Below are positions 11,230-23,616 of a stretch of 64,000 nucleotides of DNA, one piece after another. The stretch comes from Marisa cornuarietis (lineage: Eukaryota > Mollusca > Gastropoda > Architaenioglossa > Ampullariidae), in assembly GCA_004794655.1 (NCBI GenBank), contig SMMW01000046.1, positions 9,659,501 to 9,723,500 on the forward strand. Direction: 5' to 3'. Both the position numbers and the translations under genes were made by a program. The notes below the pieces were generated by a model, which made no database searches, was not told the DNA's origin, and saw only the letters and a program-made list of their open reading frames with translations. The stretch's first letter is position 1; each line of letters starts with the position of its first letter.

Positions 11230-12160
11230 TTGGGAGGGAAAAGTGATTTCAATTAAAAGCGATTTCCCGCTGTGGGAGATTGGTATCTGGGGGGAATATG
11301 TAGGAGAAAGGTCGCTGCTCTGACGCCCCAAGTGATGTTTATTGTTGCTGGTGCCCTCTTTTCCTGTAGTGGTTTCTTGCTCTTGGTGTCCAGGAGACCT
11401 GCCTAGTCCGCAGAGGTGGTGTACTTTACTGGTTGCCAGATCCCTTATGTTGCCCTATTTTAGGACATTCAGTTTGTTTTAGTTTTTCTCAATATTGCTT
11501 TTTGTCTTTTTAAACCTGGCATTTGTATGTTTTCTACCTTCTTTACTGTTTGTGCATAGTTTTTTTAAGGGTTTAGATTTTTACTTTATTTAATGTTACC
11601 CTACGTTATGTTTGGTTATAGATGTGGTTATAATTTATATAGATTAGTGAAGGAACCCTATATTTCATATGGCTTACTTTGTTTCATAGATATTTTAAAT
11701 TTATTATTTGTTTATGCTAGGCTAGCAGTCATTAATTCGTTTATGGTTTTTTTTAATTGAGGGGGATGGTTTTTTTGCTGTTCTTGGTGTAGGATGTTAT
11801 CCAGTTTGATTTTGCTTCTTGAGACCTAAATATCAGATGTATGCCTTGTTAATGACGGCGCTTGTATCAATGCTCGTACTTTAATTTGTAGCATAGTTAC
11901 GAGTGTCTAGATCACGTGATGAAGAGAAGCACCGCTTCCTTTCGGAGATACACCGGACTGACTGTTACTCCGGTACCCACGTGGGGTGGGGGCAGAATTC
12001 GTGTTAGCGATACTGGCTCAGTTTCTGTTACATCGCGCCCGCGAAAAATAACCCAAATAAAAAACAAACAAACAAACAAACAACTGCTCCCTCACCCCTA
12101 AACAAAACAGGGTTAGACGTTTCCCGATTCCCACATGAAGCCGCTTCAGTTTATGACAGA
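11230..12160 (+). repeat. Dispersed repeat R1, copy 2
   Basis: Same orientation as the copy at 7139-8640, about 4 kb downstream, with the same ordered blocks. It lacks both insertions found in copy 1, so it shows the uninterrupted sequence around the MITE target (TACTGGTTGCCAGATCCC at 11427-11444). It contains an E-box-like CACGTG and a short (AAAC)n run at 12060-12082. The left boundary is soft because similarity fades near 11230. Confidence 0.7.
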
Positions 12161-13610
12161 GTTTAAGGTATTTTATTTTATCTTTTATTCACTTTTAATC
12201 CCTTCTGTACATTGCATGCTTATATAAATCTTGAATTAGGATGGCTTGCCACCGTTGTTACCACTAATGACAGCATAGAATGCCATAGCTCTTTGGGTGG
12301 TTTAGGGCAGCTAGTTATGTTTATTGCCAGTCTGTAGTTATCTGTGACCTGCTATGTCAGTCACCGGTTGAGTTTTTAAAGTAAATTTTGATTGCTGATC
12401 CTTAAAGCGTAAAAAAACTAAAAGATGGTCTGCGCATTCGTGGCGGAACTTTGTCGGGGGAACAATAAATCGAAGACTGGTCAACTCATGTGCACCTCCC
12501 GGAAGTACCTCCCATCAGACAAGACAAATGTGGGCGCCACTCCATTTCCTTTTCTATCCCACTGTCTGCAACACCTTCCCACTATTGCTTCACATAGTAA
12601 CCCATCATCAAAGCTTTCAAGCCTGGGCTTAAAGGGCTGGTGGGATGCTGTTTTTTTTTAATTTTCTGATTCCCTGATAAAGTTTGGTTCAAAATAATAC
12701 AAAATATACAAAAATACTCTCCTTCGGTTCTCCTAAAAAAAATCACCATGCACAGAACGAGATCAGCAGCACAGATCAGAGTTTTACATAAATATGTTTT
12801 ATGTTGTCAAAGCTACAACCTCTTTTTTACCTCTTGTGCAAAATAGCATCGCATCAAGAGCAAAATTGTATTCTACTAGACCTTTAAGACACCCCCCCCC
12901 GCCTATTTCGTGAATACCTCCAGCAGCTGTGATCAGGATGGGTTATAATGTGCTGAAAGTCACACCAAGGCTCTAATAAAAATGACAAGTACAGATATGA
13001 AAGTCATGTGAATTTAAATAGACGTAGAAGTCATAATAGAAACAACATTATGTAGCCTTGTTAAACGCAGTTTTGACTAACAAAGTTTCCAAAGCCATTT
13101 ACTCTTGGTGTATCAATTTGGCGCGCATGCGAACTGAGACTGATTCAGTGAGCATGAGAATTATGGCACCCTCCTTACTGGATTGTGGTTTATTTTATGA
13201 GGTTACATGTATCTGTAAATGAGCCAGCCAGACGGAGATAATGTTTCTAATACAAAAGTAAAACTAGATACCGCTGTATTAATTGGCCTGTATATTAATT
13301 CAATAGAGGCAAGCATAAATATAAAGCCGAGTTCCATGGAAGTGACCAAACTGATTACAATGTTAATCTAATTGGGGAAAGAAGGTCTTTTTTTTAAAGA
13401 AAATTTTACTAAAACCTACACCAGAGAGGTTTTTCTTGGCAGTATATTCCTGGCTTACAGATATGACGTGAAGCTCTATATAAAGGCAGTGTTTACTTTC
13501 GTCAAATTATCAGTGTCTAATGATTAAATAGGTTACATCAAGGCTGAGACGAAGGTGAGCCGGAGAAACAGACCGTCATTCAACCAGCTAAGAGACAGGA
13601 CAACCAGCCA
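12160..13610. other. Intergenic, no gene recognised
   Basis: AT-rich, no recognisable coding content. A C-run lies at 12892-12900. An ORF at 12425-12661 shows no domain signal. Confidence 0.55.
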
Positions 13611-13620
13611 AGATAGAGGA

Positions 13621-13881
13621 AGTGGCTCACAGACAGGACAAGTGGCTCACAGGCAGGACAAGTGGCCCACAGACAGGACAAATTAAGTGGCTCACAGGCA
13701 GGACAAGTGGCCCACAGACAGGACAAGTGACGCATAGACAGGACAAGTGGCCCACAGACAGGACAAGTGGCTCACAGACAGGACAAGTGCTCACAGGGAG
13801 GACAAGTGGCTCACAGGGAGGACAAGTGGCTCACAGACAGGACAAGTGGCTCACAGACAGGACAAGTGGCTCACAGACAGG
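13621..13881 (+). repeat. 20-bp minisatellite, about 13 units
   Basis: Tandem units of GTGGCTCACAGACAGGACAA. Variants include GGC for GAC, CCC for CTC, one GTGACGCATAGACAGGACAA unit, one 19-base unit (9th) and one 25-base unit with an added ATTAA (3rd). The 20-base period is not a multiple of 3, so all three frames cycle through the same peptide-like patterns; the 96-residue ORF over it is an artefact. A half-similar stretch (GAGACAGGACAACCAGCCAAG) leads in from about 13590. Confidence 0.95.
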
Positions 13882-16650
13882 AGTGATGACGTTGGAATTT
13901 TATGTATTCTGATGACGTCGATTCCAGAGTAACGAACGACTTCGGCGCTTCGCTACACTAGCGGCAAGTCATTCTACTGTATGGTCAATGGATTCCTGTG
14001 AGAACATTGTCTTCTGCCAGACCACAGGCTAGTTGACTGCAGGAAAACGACAGCTTCGCAAGAACTACACTGCTGGAAAGAATAAATGCTATTTTCTTTG
14101 TCTTTGACGTGTCACTGGAATTATGTGAAATTATGTTTTACTTGAAATTGAACTGTTTATCTGACATGATTTGTGGTGGTGGTGGTGGGGGGGGGGCTTA
14201 TCGGAAGTTTATTTGTTGTTGCTGTCGTTGAGTGTCATATTTTTATGTGGGTGATTTAAGTACACAGGGTCCTCAGAGGCAGATTAAGTTGTCTTCGTGT
14301 CGTGCGAAGAATAATGCAATTTCCGTTTGCGTGCGTGGTTGAGACGAAGAGCATACCGGCATAGGAGTGTTGTAACATCCTGGCCACAGTGAATGTTTTG
14401 TTGCAAGTTCTTCACGAAGCCACTGGTCTGTCCGCCTTAACAGTATGTTAAGTTTGTAGGAGAGTAAACATTCATCTCATGCTTCTGCAGAGCTAGAGAT
14501 TTAGTGTGTAAGCAAATAAAGGCTGCCTGGGATGTAGAAATCCGGCTTGCTGAACATGACCATGTGCTGAATTCTCTCTCTCTCACCCATCTTTATTTTC
14601 CCCTTTCTTTCTCCCTTTGCAAAAAGATCGAATCTAACCACTGCACACAATATTTTCCCAGGTGCCTGCCACTAAATCTTGCGGTGGTCTGTCGGCATAA
14701 CGCTGGGCAATTTTTTGCAATGAAACCTCAGGGTGTTGGCGTGACGTCATACGTATCCCAATAAACGTCGCGCTGTTGAACATTTTATTTTGAGGCTGTC
14801 GGCGTGTCACTTTCTTCATCAACCGAGCTACGCCTGGTGGGGATGATGCCATGCAGTTCCTTTTTTATATTATTTGGAATGTGTGGATCCCTCCCTTTTT
14901 TAGGAGCTTCATTTGATTTTCTTTTCTTCTCTTCCCACCCTTCTCTCTCTCCTTCTTAATTCCTCCTTTAAACGTAGGGTTTGCAAATCTCATTAAATGT
15001 CAACACATCGTTATTCTTATCAACTAATATAATATTTTTTAGTGTTATTCTTGATCAATACTAAAAGAAATAGCCTTGTAATAAAAGGTTATTTTGCACG
15101 TATATGGCGATACATAGACCGGAGCGGCGCTTCACATTTGCCGCCTACCTGAGCTGAGATTTTAGGTCTAGTTTTATTTTAAAGTTTGCCTCAAGCTCCA
15201 GCCATCGGCATGTGCTTGATGGATCATTTCCAGTAGACCGTGCGATGATGGTTGGATAAGTGAGGAGTGGGTGGTGCTTATAGATTGCAGCTTCGATTAC
15301 TAATCGATCAGAAAAACAAATATCTTAAAATATATTCTATCATGGCTTGCTTCGCCAGATTATTGCTAGTTATAGATCACATGCCGGTCCAGGGCACATG
15401 AATTCGGAACGGATCTTCACCATGTATTTCCTTCACGAACAGCTGTAACGATGCTCTCTTTTGAAACCAGAAGCATCAATATCGCGAATATTCGGCGCCA
15501 GACGGTACTTGTGCAGAGTGCTTTTACCTGTGATGGACGACACCTTGTAGGATGCGCAGAAACTTGGCATCTAATTTTCAACTACGGTGCTACATAATTG
15601 ATCTAGTTTTCTTTCTTTTTTTTCATTCGATATTCATTAGGATATTTTTCCAGCTTATGCAGCTGGTGGTATTTCGAAACTTTTTTCTTCAGGATTGCTG
15701 TAAATCTGAGCAGGGCGATTATAGCTATCAACACCATCCCAAAAGTAAAAAGAACAAAATCTTTAAGACTGAAGTATTCATTGAATTTACTTTCTTTAGA
15801 TACATCATTTTTGTTGCGGCATGAAAACTCTGAAATAGAAGGTTCTAATTTTTTTTTTACTGATTTAAGTAATGTATCTCACCAGATACCAAGAAACCAG
15901 GGAACTTAATTCCGTTTTCTAAAAGTCAACGGCTGATCAATCTCCCTAAACAGTTAATGTACTGTTGAATTGCCTTAATATACTTAAAGCTTTTTATTTC
16001 GTCACAGATATGGTTTGCTGCATGGGTCTGTTTTTGTTTGTTTTTTACTTCGTTTGTTATTTTGTTTTGGGCACGAAAAACATAGTCATATACACATCCT
16101 TATTTTGTAGGCGGTTCTCAGGCGGTTCCAGTGTAGACATACATCAGAGTTAGGCAGCAAGCAAGTAATCCCCTGCTGGAGGTTCGGTCCCAAGCATGGA
16201 TAATTAGTAATAATCTAATTGTTTGCAGAGCCCACCACGCACGTTCAATGGGCAGACACTGATTTGATAAGCAGGTGTAGCGCTGCTTGTCGTCAGGGTC
16301 GCACGACCGTAGAAAAAATCTAATTTTCTTATTTTTAGCTTATTCCATGGAGTCAGGTTACGGTATGCAGATCACGTGACGACCGACGATAAACTACGTG
16401 CGTGGGTATTAAGCGTTTGTTGTACACTAGGAAAGGAATTCAACAGAGCGTGTATTTTGTTACCTGGTGGTAACGCTTCATTTAATACTACTGCTACCAC
16501 AACCACCACCACTAATCATAATAATCAGGATGATTGTACAGCGCAGAATCCCTGCTCCTGGCCAGGCTCTACGCGTTTCTCATTACAAGGTTATAATAGG
16601 GGAAGGCTGTTAAATAATAATATTAACTCTTATACCGGGGAAAAAACCAA
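13882..16650. other. Intergenic, no gene recognised
   Basis: Mixed sequence without a supportable gene. It contains a (GGT)n/G run at 14172-14198 and one TGACGTCA palindrome at 14742-14749. ORFs at 14504, 15552 and 16376 lack domain signals; the last runs into the microsatellite at 16654. Confidence 0.5.
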
Positions 16651-16652
16651 CA

Positions 16653-16653
<1 letters not shown>

Positions 16654-16750
<97 letters not shown>

Positions 16751-16754
16751 ACAC
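16654..16754. repeat. Compound (CT)n(CA)n microsatellite
   Basis: About 12 CT units pass directly into about 37 CA units with a TACA interruption near the end. The same CT-to-CA order is seen at 38849 and 52371. Confidence 0.97.
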
Positions 16755-17011
16755 CTTAACCATGGACAACACAGGACAAAACGCACTCTTCAAACTTGAA
16801 ACAGGCTCAATGGTTCAAAAACGCTTTTTAAGATAACACTTTATTTATCCTGGAGGGTAATTCGATCGGGAAAGCTATTTTATTTACATTAAAGCCACCA
16901 TTTAACCCTATTAGCCACAGAAAAAATCTAGACAACTTTAAAATAACGGTATTAAAGATTAGATTGAGTGCTAACATGTTTAGTGGTAAGAAACGGCCAG
17001 TAACAGACCAC

Positions 17012-17282
17012 CTGGAACCAGTTGCACAACACGTTTCTAAACCTTAAAACTGTTCTAAAGAAGCAAAATCTCTTCTTTGCCTTTTTGATGCACTGCAGAA
17101 AAACATAAAAAAAATTGTACTGACAGGACGGAAAGTCAGACTCAAACAGCTTTATCTTACCTAAAGCAGTTTTAGTTTTAAAAATTCTAAAATTGTGGTG
17201 TGTACTTTAAACTAATTATCTAAATAGAGTTAAGGCCTAAAAGTGTTTAAAATTAGAAATGTGTTGTGCAACTGGCCCCAGG
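17012..17282 (-). mobile_element. MITE family M1, copy B
   Basis: Inverted relative to copy A. Left end TGGAACCAGTTGCACAAC, right end GTTGTGCAACTGGCCCCAGG, about 270 bases. Contains TGACAGGACGGAAAGTCAGA, the complement of the internal block of copies A, C and E. Very close to copy D. No ORF. Confidence 0.88.
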
Positions 17283-17661
17283 ACAGTTGATTCTCGCTGA
17301 ATCGGTTACAGCGACAAGCAATTCAAGTGAGCATCAAGATCTTTGTATGCTAGGTGCTGATAAAACTCACACAGTCAACGCAAAGGTTTCGTCACGCTTT
17401 CAATTATATCTTGCCTTACCTTATATTTATGAAAAATAAACAATAACTCACTTTACTGACAGTCATTTGCCTGGTTGCATTTTCCAGTAAAATGAAAATT
17501 GTAAAGCTGGTTCGTAGTCCCACTTCTGAGTATATTTATCTCGCAATAACGAATATTTATGATATAATAAATTTTACAGAAAGAAAGCGCGAAAGAATTT
17601 TTATACAAAGGAAAGAAGGAAAGACGGGCATATCAAATGATCTACTCAACAGAGTTCTTTA

Positions 17662-17687
17662 CACAGACTTCTATGAGGAAGTCTGTG
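17662..17687. repeat. Perfect hairpin H2 (10-bp arms, 6-nt loop)
   Basis: CACAGACTTC, loop TATGAG, GAAGTCTGTG, followed by ACTTTTTTCC. The arms equal the outer 10 bases of the hairpin at 10818-10849, and both are followed by ACTT. Confidence 0.8.
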
Positions 17688-17828
17688 ACTTTTTTCCTCT
17701 TGCTTGCAGACTGGGTAATTCGGAGCGAGAATTCCTTACATAGGCTGGCATGGCGTTCAAGTGTTGTTCACACGAATCACATGAACGTCTCCCTAAGTAA
17801 ATATAATTGGCGGATCTAGGAAACGGTT

Positions 17829-17916
17829 TTCTGTAGGAGAGCACAGGCGTGAAGCAAGTTAAGCAAATTGTACAGGCGTGAAGCAAGTTAAGCAAATTGT
17901 ACAGGCGTGAAGCAAA
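17829..17916 (+). repeat. 33-bp tandem repeat, about 2.6 units
   Basis: Units begin ACAGGCGTGAAGCAAG and continue TTAAGCAAATTGT. Two units are identical and the third is shortened (GAAGCAAATTGG). Such identity suggests a recent duplication. Confidence 0.9.
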
Positions 17917-18246
17917 TTGGATCCAACACTGAGAACAAGCTTCATACAATGTAATTACCTGTGAAAATCATTGGCACGCTGAATCTTAAGAGTTCTGGAA
18001 GACTTATAACTAAGAAGCAAATTAAAAAAAAAACTACCTCAAAGCGGGCTTGCAGAGCAGGCATCGGGATCTTGATGATGTAGAGGCTTCTACATAGCAA
18101 ACGAACAAAACAAAACTCAAATTAAATTAACGACTTGCACGTGAGTTGCAGAAAAGGAAATACAACTCGACACGCTCTTCGTGCGTCGCTTCAACCAAGA
18201 TATCTCACACCTCCCCCCACCTGGCTCGGAGGACTGAGTAGATTTA

Positions 18247-18532
18247 TCTATCTTATCACTACCTGTTCTAGCTATCTTATCACTAGTTGTTCTAGCTATC
18301 TTATCACTGGCTGTTCTAGCTATCGCGTCATTAGCTGGTCTGTTGATAGCTATCTTCTCACTGTTTTATTGATCGCTATGCTATCACTAGCTGTTCCAGC
18401 TATCTCATCACTGATTGTTCTAGCCATTATCTAGCTGTTATAGCTATTTTATCACTAGTTGTTCTAGCTATCTTGTCACTAGCTGTTATAGCTATTTTAT
18501 CACTAGTTGTTCTAGCTATCTTATCGCAAGCT
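18247..18532 (+). repeat. 24-bp minisatellite, about 12 diverged units
   Basis: Consensus CTATCTTATCACTAGTTGTT plus CTAG. Units carry substitutions and short indels, and two central units (about 18330-18385) are the most diverged. Many units hold ACTAGT or AGCT. Period 24 is a multiple of 3, so one frame gives a repetitive hydrophobic peptide (LITSCSSY type); no evidence that it is translated. Confidence 0.9.
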
Positions 18533-19803
18533 GCACGCTTTCTCCTGATCGATTAATCCGATGTGTAACATTATTATGTATTACTGCAAAATACCTGAAA
18601 AACTAACTTTTCTGTAATACATAAAATGGTATTGTGTTAAAGCAGACGGGTATTATTGTTACGAAAGAATATGTTTCCATGCAGAAAGTCTGAACAAAGG
18701 CGAATGCGGTTTCTCGCAAACTTGAACTGGTACTATACATGGTGTCGGACTAGGTAACACGTCTATAAAAACTTATTGATGATTGTAATCAGATGAGTGT
18801 TTATGTTGCCAATGAATGTATTCGTAGCTACAAATGGAAACAAGCAATGAAAGACTGTATTAGAAATCGAATAAGATACTAATTTTTTCCAGGAGGAAAG
18901 GAACCCCAGAAATGTGAATTTGTTTTCATAACTTTTCTATAGACATAGAATGCAATGGCTATGCAGGCAATCATCATGCTAGTTTAGTTTTTTTTAAAGC
19001 CGTAGGTTGAATTAGTGTGTTTCAGGGGCCTACAATATTTGCGTCCATAAACATCGTTAGTTTTTAAGACATTTTTTGCCAGACTATGAAAAGTGTCAGT
19101 TCTCACCATCTGTCAGCTTTCTGCTGGTGTTGGCAATGTCCTTATTATTGCCAAGCACGTCCACACTTTGTGTCTTTACGTCTGTTCTTTTGTGAAAAGA
19201 ACTCGCCAGTTGAAGAGCCATTCCTTAGTACCTAGTGATAAAGTGTCACGAAAAGGTGGTAAGGGTAAAAAGTCGTCCCCTAACCTTTTTCATGTCGTTG
19301 GTGAGTGAGGTGTTAGAGATCTCACTTTTCTCAGGATCAGCCATATGTGAGGGCGGGGACCATTTCCTCGCCCTCGCCCTCTTACTTTCTCTAACCCTCT
19401 ATGGAGTTAGGTAGCAGTTGCCGACAGTCCTGCATGTGCCCCTCTCAGTTTGGACGCCAGTGCTTTTAACCACCATGTTATCCGCTTGCCCTAACATATC
19501 AGTCTGTGTACTTTTTGGGTCGATTACGTTTGACGTAGATATAAAAATCTGGGGGGAAAATTGCTACAGAAATAAAAGTGAAAACGAGTAACTAAAAATG
19601 CATCTTGTTGGGAAAAAGTTTATCTTAGTTTAATGTGTTTTTCCATCAAAACATAACGATATCGAAATAATAAAAATTACTAAATTAAATGTCCATAAAA
19701 AATATGCTAAGGTGCCACATATCGGCCAAGCAGATCGGGAAAACGAAGAACGAAGTCTGTAAGACTAATGTTAACCCGAAGTCGCACAACCTCGTCATAA
19801 AGA

Positions 19804-20036
19804 GCAGTTGCACAACACATTTCTTATTTTAAACACTTTTAGGCCATAAATGTATGTAGATAATCAGTTTCAAGTGCACACCACAATTTTAGAATTTTTA
19901 AAACTAAAACTCCTCTAAGTAAGATAAAATTTTTAAGTCTGACTTTTCCGTCCGTCTGTACAATTTTTTGTATGTTTTTGTGCAATGCGTCGAAATGGCA
20001 GAGAAGAGATTTTGCTTCTTTAGAACAGTTTTAACT
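19804..20036 (+). mobile_element. MITE family M1, copy C (right end lost)
   Basis: Begins CAGTTGCACAACACATTTCT and runs through the shared interior to CTTTAGAACAGTTTTAA, then diverges; the right terminal repeat is absent. Same orientation as copy A. A truncated or internally rearranged copy. Confidence 0.82.
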
Positions 20037-21960
20037 CATTGGTCTCGTAAGGCTGAAATGGGGTCAAAGCAATAGCTGGTGTCATGAATTTACCCCTTTT
20101 TCAAAAAATTATATAAAATTAACGAAAAGAGGTAGACGAACAATTTAAATTGATAATGATAGATCAAACGGTGTAGAAAAGAAATATCTTTACCTTTTGT
20201 TTGCTCAAAAACACACTTTTATGGTATTCCCAACAGAATATACCATGATAATGATCAGTCACAAAAACTTTTATACAGTTTTTCGAGCCCGAAAAAAGAC
20301 CAAATAAAAATAACATAAGGGAGGAAACTGCTACATCCGTTGGAAATCGTCTACCACGATTCCCTCCCTTGAACTGACAGGAACTGACAGGAAGTCAAAA
20401 GATTTTTTTTAAAACAAAGGAATGTTCGAGAATCGAAGCACGTTGTGTCTCACTTTGACATGGATTTTTACTTCAACAACCGCAAAGGAGAAGAAAATAG
20501 TAAGTAATTTTAAAATTCTAATATATATTCTAATAAAAAATATGTTTGTTTGGAACTTTATGTCTGTATATATTGTGTAAATAATTTTTTTTTATATGCG
20601 ACCGGGAATTTCCAAAAGTTCTCAAGCGCGTACAGTCGTAATCTTTCGTTTAATTTTAATACTCGAAGACTAAACCTATGTATCTTAAAATTTACACCAA
20701 GTGAATGTTTTAAAAATGCTCTTTAAATCGGTGTATTACTGATGGTTGTCTTTACTATAGGTTAATATATATAAATTTTCAAAGCTGCCGGTCGAACTTT
20801 CTTCCCCTGGTATTGGGTAGCCATTTTCTAAACAGAAAGACAGGTACCGTCGGCAAATGCAAAAAATGTCTATCAAACGTGCAAACTTCGTCATGAAAAG
20901 AAGATCACTCGATAGAAAAATGAATGAACTATCGTCTGCATTAATATTTTTTTCCGAAACAACGCATTTTATGCGTGTATAAAATAAACAAAAATGTGCC
21001 TTACGAGGAGTTAAGGCGCGCGTCAGCGTAAGACGGCTGGCCTTAAGTCGATTAGAGGCCCGGATGCAATGCGTTAACAGTTTTTGTGCAACCAGCGCCA
21101 GCAGAAGGAGCCCGCAGACAGGCAGCGCTCTAGGCGTCAAGGTTGGGGTGGGGGGTAACCTAGACCGTTTTTCACCGCTTCCATCCGTTTGTGAAACGCG
21201 CTTTCTGTTACTGTCATCAACATCCTGCCTGCAATGGCGACCCGTCTTTGACCAGATTATGCACGTGCGCAGTAGTGTGTGCATGCACGGTGGATGGCTG
21301 GGTGGCTCGCCCTCCGAAGCAGAGTCCAGAGGGAGGGGCTCTGCCCTGCCATGATGCCCTCGACGGAGAGAATTACGTCTCGGCACAGTGTCAGGACGGG
21401 TTCTGGACGTAGTCACGTGGATAAGCAAGCCCCTATAGTTTAGACACGTGCATTCACACAAACGCTCTTAGAGACTGCCAGATGAAGCTTCGGGAATTAG
21501 AAAAGTACGCACAGACTTTCTGTAAAAAGACACGCTTAAGGAGGCTTCTAGAGATAAGAAACTTCGTAAAGAAGCTTCTTAGAGTTTGACAAGTGTGAGT
21601 GAAGAGGCTGCTGTAATTCAGAGAGTGAGTAAAAGGTTGCTGGAGATGTGAGAGTGTGTAAAGAGACCTGTAGAGCTGTACAAGTGCGCAAAGAGGCTTC
21701 TAGATACAGAAATGTGCCGACAGTAAAGAGATTTCTAGAGTTTTATACGTAAAGACACCAGTAGAACCTGACATGCGCAAAGCTCTCTTGTTTGCTGATT
21801 TTCGATCTCCTAATATGAAGTTTGTTCTTACCGAAGGTATATATTTAACCAAGCTGCAGGTCTAGGCAATGTGTTTTGGGCATGTATGTTTGTTTAAGCG
21901 GTTGCTCCAGACCCAGAAAGCATAGTAAGGGGTTTGAAAGCATAGTATGGACCCTGCACT
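20037..21960. other. Intergenic, including a GC-richer CpG-bearing patch
   Basis: No recognised gene. The patch at about 21000-21420 is richer in G+C and CpG than its surroundings and is open on both strands (241 codons on the minus strand, 20736-21461). No domain is recognisable. See findings. Confidence 0.45.
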
Positions 21961-21961
21961 T

Positions 21962-22232
21962 CTGGGTCAAGTTGCACAACACGTTTCTAAACCCTAAAAC
22001 TGTTCTAAAGAAGCAAAATCTCATCTTAGCCATTTTGATGCATTGCAGAAAAACATACAAAAAATTGTACTGACAGGACGGAAAGTCAGACTTAAACAAC
22101 TTTATCTTACTTAAAGCAGTTTTAGTTTTAAAAATTCTAAAATTGTGGTGTGCACTTTAAACTAATTATCTAAATAGAGTTAAGGCCTAAAAGTGTTTAA
22201 AATTAGAAATGTGTTGTGCAACTGGCCCCTGG
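21962..22232 (-). mobile_element. MITE family M1, copy D
   Basis: Left end CAAGTTGCACAACACGTTTC, right end GTTGTGCAACTGGCCCCTGG, about 271 bases. Nearly the same sequence as copy B, so these two form a young pair within the family. No ORF. Confidence 0.88.
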
Positions 22233-22870
22233 CAGCTGCTAGGCTGTGACTTATTTTCTTTTTTTCTTTTTGGCTAACCTTGGTAGCATGGTAAGGTAAT
22301 ATTGGTAATGGAAATTGTTCTTCTATAATTACAGTTGTTTTCTGTGCCTGATAAATGTAGTCATTACAAAAATATTTTTGTTTATTTTTGTGTGTTTCAC
22401 AATCGCTGTACCAGCAGATTAGACTAATGTTACAGTGTAAGGTCGTCAATATTCTGGGCTTACATGTCTGATCGGCAACGAACTATTTTTGTTGTTTCAT
22501 CCGTCATTTCACTCGGATGCTCGAGTACATCGCTACACACAGGTGCACCATCTTAATTTTGCTCTCTGCAATGCTTTGAAGCTGAAATTTGGAGTCTTGA
22601 ATCACTTTAACGAAGCACAGAAAATAGTTCAGGCTGCCAGCGAACATAGGTCAATTGTCACAACAGCCGCAAGTAATAGGGAGCTGGAGATGAAGGTGAG
22701 ACAGCAATGAAATTAGTTTGAAGCTCAGAAGGATTGGTCAGTTTCTCCTCCTGCGTCAAAGTGGCTCGACCAAGAGACAAACCTGGAGACAGTAAGGTTT
22801 GAAATAGCCTAAAGGATTGTCTCTGGACCTGAAGGGAAGAAAATGATGTCTGAAACACGTCACAAGACAT
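22233..22870. other. Intergenic, no gene recognised
   Basis: Lies between MITE copy D and the long TG run. A 73-codon frame at 22489-22710 shows no family signal. Confidence 0.5.
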
Positions 22871-22872
22871 TG

Positions 22873-22996
<124 letters not shown>

Positions 22997-23616
22997 CCAT
23001 TCTTTGGTAATGAAATATTAAGTTGGATATGTAGAGAGAGAAGAGTTTCTTTATTTTAGTTGAAAAACATTTGCAGTATCGTCTAGCTGATTTATTGATA
23101 TCCCACGCACATATGATATCTCTGCAATTTTCCTCCGGCTTTCTGAGAAAACAAGTTTTGTGTAATAGAACTTTTGCTTCAAGAGATTTGCTGTAGAGGC
23201 ACAAAGCCCACATCATGACCTAAAAGCAGGTCTTATTACTCTTACAGCGGGGCTTGCAGGGTCTTCTTTGAACGATGTCCTGCAACGGCAGAAGAAAGTG
23301 GAAAGGATAGTGAACGCGAAATTTTTTTTTTAATGTCATATTAGTTCGATGAGTCTTCTAGGTGGTAAAGAAATACCGTGCATGCACAAACGTTTTTAAA
23401 GTTTTCGCAAAAACATTGATTTTCTGCTTTATAATAGGGATAAATTTACGAGAAGAGTTTTCTTGCTTTGCTGAAGGTTATGCCACCCCTAGAGATCACT
23501 ACTAGCTTTATAACCATCAGAGAGTCGATGTCTTGTTACTTTCCTCGAGATCCTAGAAAGAGGCCTGGACTTGGTGCCTTCAGCTCACAGCCTTTCTTCT
23601 GCTCTTCTTGAAGAAG

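Larger units (their letters stand above)
17283..19800. other. Intergenic with two tandem repeats
   Basis: No gene recognised. Holds hairpin H2 (17662), the 33-bp repeat (17829) and the 24-bp minisatellite (18247). The rest is AT-rich with short frames only. Confidence 0.5.

Noticed and set aside
13621..13881. CRISPR-like regularly spaced repeats
   Set aside because: Units are contiguous 20-mers without unique spacers, in a eukaryotic context; it is a minisatellite.
13622..13932. Repeat protein (MAHRQDKWLTGRTSG pattern)
   Set aside because: The 20-bp period makes all frames look repetitive; there is no start context, splice sites or domain.
20736..21461. Calling the 241-codon frame a gene
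   Set aside because: No domain, homologue, splice signals or codon evidence recognised; kept only as a finding.
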